Assembly: GCF_032854445.1 (NCBI RefSeq)
Contig: NC_088307.1
Span: 2,728,001-2,792,000, forward strand
Source: Liolophura sinensis
Lineage: Eukaryota; Mollusca; Polyplacophora; Chitonida; Chitonidae
Direction: 5' to 3'
DNA length: 64,000 bases
This document shows, piece after piece, positions 1 to 12,200 of the stretch (its first letter is position 1; each line of letters begins with the position of its first letter). A program made the translations under genes and the position numbers. Below the pieces are notes generated by a model. The model was not told the origin of the DNA, ran no database searches, and was given only the letters and a program-made list of their open reading frames with translations.

Positions 1-248
1 ATGCCAACAAATCAATTTTCCTGATAAGATATTAATCAAACTTCAAAGAAGACAAAAAACTATTAGCCCCATGATGAGTGCCAATCCAGGAAGCACCAAG
101 GCAATGTTGCCAGTTTTGATTTATGATGTTGGGGCATTACAAAAAAAATAGACAACAAATAATATATCCCGAGTTATTTAGGAAAAGATAATTTCTTCTG
201 ACGTGTTTGGAAACTGTATAGATCAACTTCTAAAAGGGAATTCTTATG

Positions 249-835
249 AAGCCATGGGATGTGCCATTTGATGTGCCATATGATGTGCCATGGGGTGTGC
301 CATGGGGTATGCCATGTGATGTGCCATGGGGTGTGTCATGTGATGTGCCATGAGGTGTGTCGTGATGTGCCATGAGGTGTGTCATGTGATGTGCCATGGG
401 GTGTGTCGTGATGTGCCATGTGCTGTGCCATGGGGTGTGCCAGTTGATGTGCCATGGGTTGTGCCAGTTGATGTACCATTGGGTGTGTCATGTGGTATGC
501 CATGTGATGTGCCATGTGCTGTGCCATGGGGTGTGCCAGTTGATGTGCCATTGGGTGTGTCATGGAGTATGCCATGTGATGTGCCATGGGGTGTGTCATG
601 TGATGTGCCATGGGGTGTGACGTGCTGTGCCATGGGAGGTGCCATATGGTATGCCATGTGATGTGCCATGGGTTGTGCATATTGATGTGCCATTGGGTGT
701 GCCATGGGATGTACCATGTGGTGTGCCATGGGGTGTGCCTTGTGATGTGCCATGGGATGTGCCATGTGATTTGTTATCGGATGTGCCATGTGATGTGCCA
801 TGTTATACCAAGTGGAAACACGAGGCCATGTGATG
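249..835. repeat. 12-bp tandem repeat (GATGTGCCATGG-like)
   Basis: About 48 degenerate copies of a 12-bp unit alternating between GATGTGCCATGN and GGTGTGCCATGN. Because 12 is a multiple of 3, long reading frames stay open on both strands (plus-strand CHGV/CHVM, minus-strand MAHH/MTHP repeats). These overlap in several frames at once, have no conserved domain and no splice context, so I treat them as by-products of the repeat and not as genes. Confidence 0.9.
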
Positions 836-2147
836 TGCAATCTTACAGCAAACACATCACTCATAGCCCACCCATATATGGTCAAAAGGAAAAACAGATT
901 TTGGGTAACTTAAGCAGAAACAGATGCGTTGTCAGGTTACAGAAATTACACCTGCCTGACTGGACAAAACCAGAAGTCCATTACCTATTTAACTCCCCTA
1001 TAATTACCCACGGCACATTTCACATGTTACATCATCTGGAGAACCTTGCACCACCTGGTGGAGAAATATGCCAACCTCTTGGCTGGAAATTGTGAAATCA
1101 GTCATGGGAATTCTAATTGTAAAGTTCTGCTACAAGAACTGGCCACACCATGAAACGGACACTCCGTATTTAAAAACTACGGTTTGGCGGATCATTGTTG
1201 CTATACAGTTAAGAACCTGCTGACTATTTGTATATTTAAAAGCAACTTTAAAACAACTACTGTCAAAGAAATTGTCCCTTTATGAAACTGTTGTCAAAAC
1301 TTTTTTTCAAGTCTGTCAACACAAGCGCGTTTGGAACATTTTTTCCCACCATGCATCAGCCATTTCTCAAATGTTTGTTGTGCAATAGAGAGAGAAAAAA
1401 ATATGTCGCTGTGCAGATCCGTCACATAATGTGTTAGAGATCGAAAAAAAGTGTTAAATGCCATGGAGACCAGCTATAGGGAGGTAGAATTCTTCAGGGT
1501 AACTGACTTTTGATGAAACTGTGTGATGAAACAGGGTGGTGATTTCGACTGCCTCAATGTGCACGATTTTGCTTACTTTGAACAGAAATATCTCGGCTCA
1601 CAAAAAACACAAGTTACACCATTCAAATTTCCTTTGTCTAATGTTTCTTTTAAGGTTACGTTTTGCACTGTAACACTAACGTAGTTCATACCATTTAATT
1701 CTTTGTTTAGTGCTTAGAACATACTGGTGAATTAGTTCATATGGAGTCCTGGACCTGACAAGCAGTCTGAAATAAAGCTAAACAGAGTAAGAAGGAAACT
1801 GGATCACCTCATGTTATACCCGAAAATCTTTATGAAGTAAAGACTAGTGAAAAGAACAGCGCATTGGCTAAACATAAACGTTTAATAATACGTATCAAAT
1901 TCCCATTAATTCTACAAGGAACACCAGCTAGTCATGTTTGCGAGAAACAGAGCTCTTCACACTTTATCTGAACGAAACTCTTTACTGACATAATTTTCCA
2001 TCAAAGTCCTGGTATCTTCTCTAAACAGATTGCACCAAGACAACTCAGGACATTATCAAAATGTGGAAAATAAAAATGATGTTTTTACATAATCGTTCTT
2101 AATGTCCAGCATTGACTCATTGTGATGTTGCTGTCATATTCCAACTA
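836..2147. other. Intergenic DNA, nothing recognised
   Basis: AT-rich sequence downstream of the MRRF stop codon. No coding exon, tRNA or known repeat could be supported here. It may include the MRRF 3' UTR nearest 2522. Confidence 0.5.
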
Positions 2148-2151
2148 ATGG

Positions 2152-2216
2152 TGGATATATCTGGCCAGGATATATTTGGCCAGGATATATCTGGCCAGGA
2201 TATATCTGGCCAGGTC
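2152..2216. repeat. 15-bp tandem repeat, about 4 copies
   Basis: Four near-identical copies of GGATATATCTGGCCA lie about 300 bp beyond the MRRF stop codon. Confidence 0.9.
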
Positions 2217-2522
2217 ACAAGCTGATGTATTTAACAGATCATGATTTCAATGTAGGACAGACTGCGTTCACATGTGAGAGAGGTCAGATGATTCACAAAT
2301 TTCAAAAGTTTCCTCTTCTTTATATCACTGATAAGTTGAATTCCCCTCACAGTTTGTTCATTAACTCATCAGAGGTTTCCACAGAATTTCATCCCACTTA
2401 AAAGGCATTGTAGATTCCACCTCATCACACAGATCCTCTCTCAGAAACAGAACCAACTTCTCATGCCACTGCCGCTGCTGACGTTCTCAACGTTTACGTC
2501 TATATCCTCCAGGTTCTACAAA

Positions 2523-5500
2523 TCAATGTCCTAACAGCTCCTGCTGTTTTGCTTTCATCATAGCCTCAGCCTTTTCTGATGAACTGTGCATTTCATTTAT
2601 AATCTAAAACATAGAAAAAATCAATTTTAATTGTTTCCTGAAAGGAAATCAAAAATTTCATAAATACAGCTGAAAAGTAAATTTCTTACATTCACTACAT
2701 TACAGGGGGACTACCCTGTCTAAGGTGTTGATACAGTGTTAAAAAAGAATATTATTTTACAATAAAGAACAATATTAAACTGCCACATACATGTACTTGA
2801 AATATTGTATATAAAAATATTCTATATGTAACCATATTTTGGCTGGGTTTGAGAAGGTTAAAACTCCAAAAATAAGGACAAAATCTAGCCAAGAAGAAAG
2901 AAAAAGTGTGTATGGGGACTAAAGGGGGATAACTCTTCCTACCAGCGTTTGTATATTTTTAACCAGATCTTCAGGATGCGACGACTTGGCCTGTTTTAAT
3001 TTCTTTGAATATTTGTTGTGAACATCTCGTAGTTTATCTTTTGTTGTGTCACAAATAGTCTTTGCTGACTTGGCCAGGTTTTCTCTGTGTTCCTTTGTAA
3101 CCCTAAAAGAAAAAAAAAAAACCAAAAAATGAACACTTGAAAATTTACATCAAACACATGTAATCTGAATTAGAAGCTGAGCATTGCCAAATTGGCTGAG
3201 CAGCATTCAACTTCGTAGTGGAAAGAAAGAAAAATTCAATCTCAATTATAATTTTTGAACATAGTGGTCTAAACCCTGCAATCAACTGAATGACAAACAA
3301 ATATTTTACAAATGTACTTTCTTGCTGTGTAACATCATAACACGATGTTTCACTCTCATGGACTCTCCCAAAGTTTCCCACCATCTTGAAAAGTATTATC
3401 TGTTGAGGTATACTATGTTACTCTTTTTTCAAGGAACTTAAGTCAGACAATCCAGGAAACTTGTTTCTAGGATCAAAAGCAGAATAATAGGCGAGTTTTG
3501 CATTTGAACAAATTTGTTAATGCATGTCAAAAAAAGTTCTACTGTATAATGTGACATGAAAATGTTAGACCACATTTGATGACAGTAATTTAGCCACCTC
3601 CTGTTTCACTGTGTCCCAGATGCACATGATGCTTTCTGGAGTACATGTACAGTATTAACACCAATCAAATCACAAATGACACGGGTTTCCTTCAGGAAAC
3701 TTGACACATCTGTAAACTTGACACATCTCAAGTTCACAAAAGTTTGGTTCAATTTTTTTCGCTGTTCATCTGCTCAAAAGAACTTTTTGGACAACTTTTT
3801 TCGGACAACCATGTTACAGTGAATGTGATCCAAAAAAGTTGCCTAAAATTTGACAGATCACATGACACATCAGGACTTTTTTACCTGAAGCAATAAAAGA
3901 GTTCGAACTTGAAACTGCCCTACATGTCCTTCACTGTGCATGCTAGACACATGAGGCTGAGTTAACATGTTTCATCTGTAAATATTCCCTTGCTATTCTC
4001 AGCAGCCATTGTCCCAGAAGCCTCCTTACTTTGGGATTGGCACAAACAGAGTGTTTCCTTCCTGCTGAGGATTGACGTTCATCCCGGACTTCATGATAGC
4101 TTCCTTGACGGCTGGAAGATACTGTGTAAATGAAAAAAGCACAAGTTTATGTATTTATTTATTTGACTGGTGTTTTACGCCGTACTCAAGAATATTTATC
4201 GCTTATATGACTGCAGCCATCACTATGGTTTAAGGAAACTGAGCAGCTGGGGGGAAACCCATCTGCAGGTTACAGATAGACCTTCCCACGTATGGCCACT
4301 TCTGAGGAAGTCTGCCATGAGCTGGACTTGAACTCACAGTGACTTATAGGTACAAAACCTGAAACTCTTTAAGTCAGTTGTAGTGTCTGCCAAAGTTTTG
4401 ACATCCTATCTATTAAGCTTGGCCTCCACCATGGATCTTTCACTTAAAATGGGCCCTGGGTAGAAGAGGACGTGAAATCGTATGGAGAGGATGAATTGGC
4501 CAATGTGAATTTGTGTTTGTTTTAGAGGTAGAAAACATAAAAATAACAGATCCATGATGAGAAATTCCCTAATTTGACGACCTAAAATTTTGACTAAGTT
4601 GCACATTTTGTGGGATTCCAAGAGTTCTATTGATGTTAGAAAGGTATTCTGAGGTTTGTTTGGAAGACAGGATGATATCCCACCGGAAAAGTACAAGTAC
4701 ATGTATTTTATGACATTTGTCTGCCTCTAAAAAGGCTAGTTCTGAGACAAAGTTTAAGGTCATTTAACGAAGGTGACTTGCTAAAAAGCTTCCCACAATC
4801 CATTAGGTACATCAGATATCCACGTTTTATGATAAGCATATATATGAATCTATTTACCAATCACATTTCATGGCTTCCCAGGGTAAAACCTAACTCATCT
4901 CACCTGGGGACAAGCAGAGAGGTTAATCATAACCAGGTGTGGAGACTTCTGAGCCACCTGGCCCAGTTGGTTGATTGGAAACGATCCATCCTCTGTGTCA
5001 GCCATAATACTGTCAAACACACCTGTGAATACACAGAAAGGCATTAAAGAAAAGACAACACTAGACCAAACATATATATATACATGGATAAAGTATCTAA
5101 CAGCCAGTTGGGGGCCTTGTAATAATTCCTTATTAGCATTGTTGATTTATAGCTACCAAGATCGTCAGAAAAAAAAGTCTGTGGCCATTTATGTCTATTT
5201 TCACCATTCTTCCTCTGTGGCCATTTATGTCTATTTTCACCATTCTAACTCTGTGGCCATTTATGTTTATTTTCACTGTTCTTCCTCTGTGGCCATTTAT
5301 GTCTATTTTCACCATTCTTCCTCTGTTGCCATTTATGTCTATTTTCACCGTTCTTCCTCTGTGGCCATTTATGTCTATTTTCACTTTTTTTGCTACAAAC
5401 CTCAGCTTATACATGTATTATTTGTTGTCTGTTCTTTTAAAGTGTTAGTTTAACAACCACTATGCATTGTCATAACCAGACTTGTTGCCGTGTAAAAAGA

Positions 5501-7286
5501 CTTAAAACCAGTATCCATTTACATTACCACGACTCCAATTCTTCCCTTATTAACATAAACACGAAAGTGAAAGTAGAAGCTGACCTATAGTAGTGCGTAG
5601 TGTGAGATGCCTTATGTACTCCTCTTTTTGATGCTCTAACACCTGCTGTAGGCCTGACCTGTAACCCTCCAGGTCTATCACTTCTCCCACTTCCTCCTCA
5701 CTCAGATCCACCTTTGTACCACCAGGCTTTCCTCCTTGTAATATAAACATCAATGAATATTCACAAAATTACTCTATTTCACCTTAAGTTAAGTATTTTT
5801 CAACTGGCATTTTTTGCCAGGTAAAAAAGAGTAATTAAAGAATTAGATTGGGAAATCTACAAAATGTCATTGCTTACATATGTACATAAATTTTGTTTTT
5901 TTAAATAAAGCATTTGTAACTTTTCAAGACAATTAGTGAGAAATGATTCACACATATACTTTTAACCAGCTGAAATATTCTTAAGTAAAGCATAAAACAC
6001 TAATCCCTCTCCGGCCGTAAGTGGGAAGGTCTGCCAGTAACCTATGGATGGTCGTGGGTTTCCCCCGGGCTCTGTCCAGCTTCCTCCCACCATAATGCTG
6101 GCCACCGTCATATAAGTGAAATATTCCTGAGTACGGCGTAAAACACCAATCAAATAGATAAATAAATAAAACACTAATCAAATAAATAAACGCACCATTT
6201 AAGTACTGAAAATACATTTATTTATATATTCATTTATATTTTTTTTAAGTACTTCTTTCTTTAATTTTTGTTTAAAGAAATTAACATTGTCAACAATTTT
6301 TCACATATATGTATATGACCGTCAGTTTCTATGGTGAAGATAACCAGGAATAACAACCAACCTTCAGGCTTCTCCATGTAAGACTACACTAAACAGCAGT
6401 GTAAATCGTAGACTTTCTGTAATTCTTCAACCTTTTCGTATGTTTGTAAGGAGTTTATTCACGCATATTCTGAAGACATTATTTTGTGTTGACTGATAAA
6501 ATTATACTTTTTACGCAGCCCTGAAAGTGGCTAATCCAACCAATGTAGTTCTGTCTCCACACTCTTACTAAAAATGTGTATAAACTGTGCTGAAAGTTGC
6601 TTTTTCATACGCGAAAATGTTGAGTAATTTGGGTAATCGGAATTTGAAATCAGGTCGTCATATTTCTATTTTCTGAAATAAAAATTTAAAAATTCCTTGA
6701 CTGGGGTTGAACCCACATCTCGTGTGACCTTAGCTATTGAAAGCAAAGCACCTTAACCATACGATCATGAGCAACTCTTCAAATACACATATATATTTTA
6801 TTTGTACTTACCCAATATGAAATTAAATTTCCACAACACATCTTTTCAATAATTCCAAAGGCTAAAATCCACTCAAATTTTTGTTGAAATAACTTCTAAA
6901 ATCTAAATATTTCATAAACCAGAACAGACCATTTGGTTTGCTTGGGGTTTAACATCACTTTCTGATTAAACCAAGATAGAAGTTGTTATTTATGCATGGG
7001 AATATCTAAAACAGTTCACATATCACTACATACCTTTTTTCTCTTTCTTAAATTTCTTCGCATAACTCCTCATACACAACACACACCCTGAAGGTTTCAT
7101 GTTGCTGGACATCAAAGGTAGATTATCTTTTCTCCAGGCTTCATGTTGTCGAGTCGAAAGCAGCGTCATTGGACGAGTCATGTTACAGGTTTCAAATAAT
7201 GCTAACCTCACTGGTTGTACTGATAATGCCTTCAATAGGTTGCCTCCCTTTATTTGTGAGAGACATATCCTTTGCAATACTGACAT
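2523..7286 (-). CDS. MRRF: Mitochondrial ribosome-recycling factor, complete (6 coding exons)
   Basis: Known role: RRF enters the post-termination mitochondrial ribosome and, with EF-G2mt, splits it for reuse. Coding exons on the minus strand: 7286-7034, 5734-5585, 5022-4904, 4121-4030, 3102-2943, 2603-2523. All junctions are GT-AG and all phases agree, giving 855 nt (284 aa). Residues 1-84 form a basic, acid-poor leader ending MRSYAKKFKKEKK, as expected for mitochondrial import. The RRF fold follows: LRTTIG near the exon 2/3 junction, SGMNVNPQQEG and VPIPKVTKEHRE (the family hallmark, PxVTxEHR) near residues 185-212, then a Lys-rich helix and the C-terminus AEAMMKAKQQELLGH. Length is close to the human protein (about 260 aa). 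The start is the ATG at 7286, eight bases after an acceptor at 7295, so a non-coding 5' exon probably lies upstream near 8.9 kb. Introns hold a SINE, a MITE and a 36-bp array. Confidence 0.96.
4149..4350 (-). mobile_element. SINE-A copy (minus orientation), MRRF intron
   Basis: On the minus strand it has the family landmarks in order: GAGTTCAAGTCCAGCTCATG (B-box region), GGGAAGGTCT, AAGAATATT-type 3' region and an (AAATA)n tail. It is degenerate and lacks the first part of the tRNA-like head. Confidence 0.85.
4565..4767 (+). mobile_element. MITE-D copy, MRRF intron
   Basis: A degenerate member of a roughly 200-bp family whose ends are inverted copies of TACCCTAAATGACCTAAAAT. The internal landmarks are GAGAGTTCTATTGATGTTAGAAA and GGATGATAT (first written with one mismatch here: CAAGAGTTCTATTGATG). 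Compare the copies at 19286, 28040, 28653, 44069 and 54287. Confidence 0.75.
5176..5392. repeat. 36-bp tandem repeat, 6 copies
   Basis: Six copies of a 36-bp unit containing GGCCATTTATGTCTATTTTC, in the MRRF intron between the exons at 5022 and 5585. The unit is 12 codons long, so repetitive frames stay open on both strands; no protein homology is visible. Confidence 0.92.
5998..6171 (+). mobile_element. SINE-A copy, 5' truncated
   Basis: It starts inside the body (CTCTCCGGCCGTAAGTGGGA) and ends with ACGGCGTAAAACACCAATCA followed by an AAATA-rich tail. It lies in MRRF intron 1. Confidence 0.9.
6697..6775 (-). repeat. tRNA-like relic
   Basis: On the minus strand there is a good A box (TGGTTAAGGTG), a B box (GGGTTCAACCCC) and a long variable region between them, as in a serine/leucine-type tRNA or a tRNA-derived SINE head. 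The acceptor ends do not pair well, so a functional tRNA is unlikely. Confidence 0.5.
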
Positions 7287-7432
7287 CCTGTCCACTGTAA
7301 ATAATAATAGAAGCATACTTTACACTATATCAAATATTGCATAGTATCAGCTTTATGTATGAACAATAGTGCAGGTATATAGGCCCCACAAACAAACGCT
7401 TATCATACATGTAGGCCTAACTGGCTTATATT

Positions 7433-7585
7433 TACTTATTTATTTATTTGATTGGTGTTTTACACCGTACCCAAGAATATTTCACTTACATGATGGTGGC
7501 CAACATTACGGTGGGAGAAAACTGAGCATAGCCCAGGGGAAACCCACAACCATCTGCAGGCTGCTGGTAGACCTTTCCACGTACA
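7433..7585 (-). mobile_element. SINE-A copy (minus orientation)
   Basis: Plus-strand order is TTATTTATTTGATTGGTGTT, the 3' module, AACCCACAACCATCTGCAGG, then the position of the B-box half, which is missing. It is truncated at its 5' end. Confidence 0.9.
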
Positions 7586-7636
7586 ACTGGTTTATACATG
7601 CCATTCAAAACTGAATGGATGTATATGTATGCTTGA

Positions 7637-7757
7637 GCTTTAACTTCGTACTTAACAACTTTTCAGTCATATGATAACGAAAAGTCATTAGGTGTGTGTA
7701 CATATATGTGTCTTCGAGTCCATGCCACCAAAGTGTTGTCACCAATGAAGCATCATG
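7637..7757 (-). mobile_element. SINE-B fragment (minus orientation)
   Basis: It matches the 3' half of the element at 62755-63086 in reverse: TTTTCAGTCATATGA, a GTGTGTAC segment, then CGAGTCCATGCCACCAAAG. Confidence 0.75.
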
Positions 7758-9290
7758 CTGACGCAGGGGCGTAGGAAGTGGGGGTGGGGGTTGGGTCAAG
7801 GGGGCCATGCCCCCCCCCCCCCCCCCCACACTTTTCAGGTACAAGAAATACACTTGTAACAAAAACAGGCCCCTTCGCAGAATAAAACATCACACTATTG
7901 CAAATATATTTTCTCGGTAAACTAAACATGGTAAACTGCAATTTTCCCTGTGCACATTACTATTAGTATAGGGCCTACATTTTTTTTTGTCCTTGGGCCT
8001 ACATATTTATATATGTTTATGAGTTAGCTCCCTTAGATGGGACTTGTCAGTTGATTGAAATGGAGCCGCCTGAAAAACTTCGTCGAGTTCAATGGTCGAT
8101 AGATTCCTTTTTTACGACATCTGCAAATCGAACTTTGCTGTCTAGCAATACAAGCCCCTCCACAAGAGAACAAAGTCAGGCAGTGAAGTTACACCATCAA
8201 CAGCAAATCAAGATGTAAACAACAGCAAAATAAACAACAACAACTACTATAGCTTAATACAATTGATATATAAATATTAGGCCTAAGAACTGCTGACAAC
8301 TTTGTCATATGCCTGGGTATAATTTAAAAAAAAATATTTTATGGGATCTAAATTTGTATTTTTGAAAATTGGTCCACTCACAGTATTTAACCTAGGATAA
8401 AACGTCAAAGGTGTGTGATGACTTATTTAATATACAAAATCCCAACTTATCTTAATACTAGCTTCTAAAGTGTTATCATATGCGAAGCTTAGGCCTGAAT
8501 GTTTGACAAAATTAGCATATAATAACAATTAATAATGGGTAAAAAAGCAGGCCTATACATAGGGCGTGCAATCTCTCCTATAGCCTGATTGGCATTTTTA
8601 AACATTTTTTTTTTACTATTATGGTATATTTTTTTACTAGGTTGCCAGTACTTTCAGTCGCAGATAAGAACTTTGTTTGGACTGAATCAGAGTGATCGAG
8701 ATATTTTAAAATTCTAAGTCAATCATTATGAATGTAACTTTGTCTAATTTCGTCTACGTCACATCAATTGACAGTTGATATCCAGATCTGTTACCACATC
8801 AACTCGTTCCCAGTTTAATCATCTAAGATGTTATATACACCAGTCATAAACCTAGTCGACTGTCCATAACCGATTTAACCGATAAAAGCGTATGCTTTCT
8901 ATGAAGCACGTGTTTGAAAGTTTACCTTATCTGCATCCACTGTACTAAACGTCATTGGTTTGTGGGTATGGCGTGGTTTGGTTCAAATTGCAAACTTAGA
9001 AAAATAGATAGAGGCGTGCAAATGGTAGTGAGAGCCAAATAAATTTGGTTTGATATGTTAGCTTTCAGAAAACCTGGAACCGTCTTAAAAATTATGCATG
9101 TATCATTTGTCACAGAGTTTCACTGTTTGTTCGAGTTTTTAAAAAGTCCTTATTCCTCATTTTACCGTTGTTAATAGGTTTAAGTTTTTAATATCAATGT
9201 CAGATTAAAACACAAATCGGCCCAACTTTTAAAGAAAAGAAAAAACTTCACAGAATAATTGGACGTTGCAACTCCCTCCTTATTGTCATT

Positions 9291-12200
9291 ATGTCGGGAT
9301 TGGTAAGTTATATCTGCTTGTTTTTCCATGGGCTAGTGAAGGTGCTGTGTATGAAGGGCGATGTTGCTGAATTTCGCGATGGCATCTGTTTGTACAACAA
9401 CAACAACCACACACAAGTCGCTAGGCGCTAGGTGAAAACTAAAAATCCTTTTCCTTGTAAAAATTTACTTCACCACTTTTTGCAGAGAGTAGGAAGAAAT
9501 TTCTGTTTAACACTTCTTAAATGGCCAAACGCTAAACTACAGTAGTAGCCTTTGCACTGCCGAGTGCGGTGGCCAAGTGGTCGCAGACCCGTCCAAACTG
9601 TCCGACATCGTTTAACTTTCAACAGTTGAACGATGTCGGATAGTCTGGACCGTCATTGCGATGCATTAGAAGCATTATTCCTGGTAACTCTCCCAACACT
9701 TCATGTTGGTCAATACAGACAGTTTCATTCAGCAACTATCGCAGTATCAGACATCAGACTTGTCGAATTTGTCCAAAAGTTTATACACATAAACAGCAGA
9801 TATTTTGATATCCCAGCGAAACATTTTCGGTTGGCTGTTTTGTTGCTTCTTTACTTGGCACTCAGTTGAGCATGTGGTATGATACAGCTTAATATCTATC
9901 TCATTTTTTTCATTTTGTCATTTATTGGATTGATCAATGAATATGTCAGACGTAAAAAATGTAAAACAGTTACCGGTGCCCTAAAAGTCCTCAACTGATT
10001 GGTGAAGGATGGGGCATCATATACAGGCACCTTTTCTGTATTGCTCTCCAAGTACATGTACTAAACTCATTCGTCATATTTGAGCACGTCATCATGTGGT
10101 CTACATGCATGTAAGAATTACTACATCATCTGATGTAACTAATCTCTGTAATCTGTCTCAGGGCTTCCTAGTTTGATCTGGATGAGCTTTTTATCATGCC
10201 ATTTCATATGCACTTTGTCATCATGTGATCTACTGGAACACTTCGTTATGTGATCTACCAAATCACTATGTTGTATGTCATGATCACATGGACTCGTCAG
10301 TGGGGTGACATAGAAGTGTTTATTACCAATAAGCAGTACAATGTTGTTATCATGTGTCATGACCAGAGTAATCTCCCTTGTATAGTGTACAATGCAGTTA
10401 GTACATTTTACAACATAGTAAGCATCTGATTTAGCTGAGTGCATTGTTATTGATTTTATCTACAATGTATCATCTGGTCTATTTTAGCTACTTTAAAAAG
10501 CACTTTGTCATAAAATACTATTGTTTTTTCATACATAGTGATCAGAAATTACCTAAACTTGTCTATATCAGTTTTAAATGTATTTTCCTCCACATGTCAT
10601 CATTTTCATCTAAGTGAAAAATTCTTGAGCAAGATGTTAAACACCAACCAGTCATTCCATCAATCTAATGTATGTATAGCTTTAATAATCAGAAGTGGTG
10701 CTAACATACATGAAGACTGATGGGTTCCTGGGTGACCCTCAGGCTCAACTCCTATTCTAGTATTCTAGTTTCTTTCCAGATCACATAAGATTATCACTTC
10801 AAACTGAGGTAATGCCATGTCAATTTCACTTTGTGCCTTACGAATGAGTGGACATAAAAAATCTAAAATTGGAATAAAAATAAAACAGAAAATCACCCTT
10901 TTCAGTTTGTCCAATCTTGAGGGGTATTTCATGAAATAAATACATGTAAATAAATGATTCCATTACATGCAAAAAAGTTTCATTTTACAGACATCAGGGG
11001 AGGTAACCCTCTCTGTCACTTCTCCAATGGGATGAGTACTATTATAAGGTTTTCAGTTTTTGAAAAGGTTGTGTATATTGATGGTTACAGGTTGAATAAA
11101 TCATTGTGGTTAGTCAAAGGCTTGAACAAATGTCAAGATTGTGGGTTTGAGACATCATAGCTGCATTTGAATACTTATAGAACTCTGTAAACATGCATAC
11201 TCTTCATATCCAACTTATCTGTATCATCAGCATAGCAATTTACATTTTCACATACAAGTGTACATGATATCACATGTGCATCTCCCCTAATACTATGAAA
11301 TCATTTTTCTTTCATGTTGTGGTTTTATGTGCCAGTATCTTTTTGTAGAGTTTGTAATTTTTTGTTTAATGTCTGTTTTTGTGATGGATTATCCTGATGT
11401 AAAACATGTAGGTTTTCAGCACCAGAAGTAATACATTTGCATGTTATGGCCTTTCCTTTCCTCTAAAATGGACTTTTTAGGGCAAATTTTTAGGTCAGAA
11501 TTCAGTAATTATATCCCGTCAGTTGCACCAATTGCATTGAAACTGTGTGTACATCTTCAGTACCATCTAAACATCTACTTGCTTATTAAGTTTGTTCTTG
11601 GAAATGCTGGGGGATGGAAAGGGGTATTTCGGACATTCAGAATCTAGTTACATCTGGTGTTCCTTGAGCAAAGTCCTGAGTACATGTGTACATCTACAGC
11701 TATAGCAAATAGCACCACTTCAGTGGCCTAAGGGTTTAGACCGTCGGTCTCAAAGTTGGGAGACTTGACATCAAGAATGTACATGTGTACATCTACAGCT
11801 GTAGCAAATAGCACCACTTCAGTGGCCTAAGGGTTTAGACCGTCGGTCTCAAAGTGGGGAGACTTGACATCAAGAATGTACATGTGTACATCTACAGCTA
11901 TAGCAAATAGCACCACTTCAGTGGCCTAAGGGTTTAGACCGTCGGTCTCAAAGTTGGGAGACTTGACATCAAGAATGTACATGTGTACATCTACAGCTAT
12001 AGCAAATAGCACCACTTCAGTGGCCTAAGGGTTTAGACCGTCGGTCTCAAAGTTGGGAGACTTGACATCAAGAATGTACATGTGTACATCTACAGCTGTA
12101 GCAAATAGCACCACTTCGGTGGCCTAAGGGTTTAGACCATCCGTCTCAAAGTTGGGAGACTTGACATCAAGAATGTACATGTGTACATCTACAGCTGTAG

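Larger units (their letters stand above)
7287..9290. promoter_or_regulatory. Shared upstream region of divergent MRRF and RBM18
   Basis: About 2.0 kb separates the MRRF start (minus strand) from the inferred RBM18 start (plus strand). The MRRF side has an acceptor at 7295, so its true first exon should lie further right. A minus-strand CCAATGACG motif near 8950 and a possible donor near 8926 would fit a transcription start around 8.95-9.0 kb, but this is inference. The interval also holds one SINE-A copy, one SINE-B copy and a run of C residues (7809-7827). Confidence 0.5.

Noticed and set aside
5133-5453. Repetitive frames on both strands (SVAIYVYFHHS type)
   Set aside because: By-product of the 36-bp repeat in an MRRF intron.
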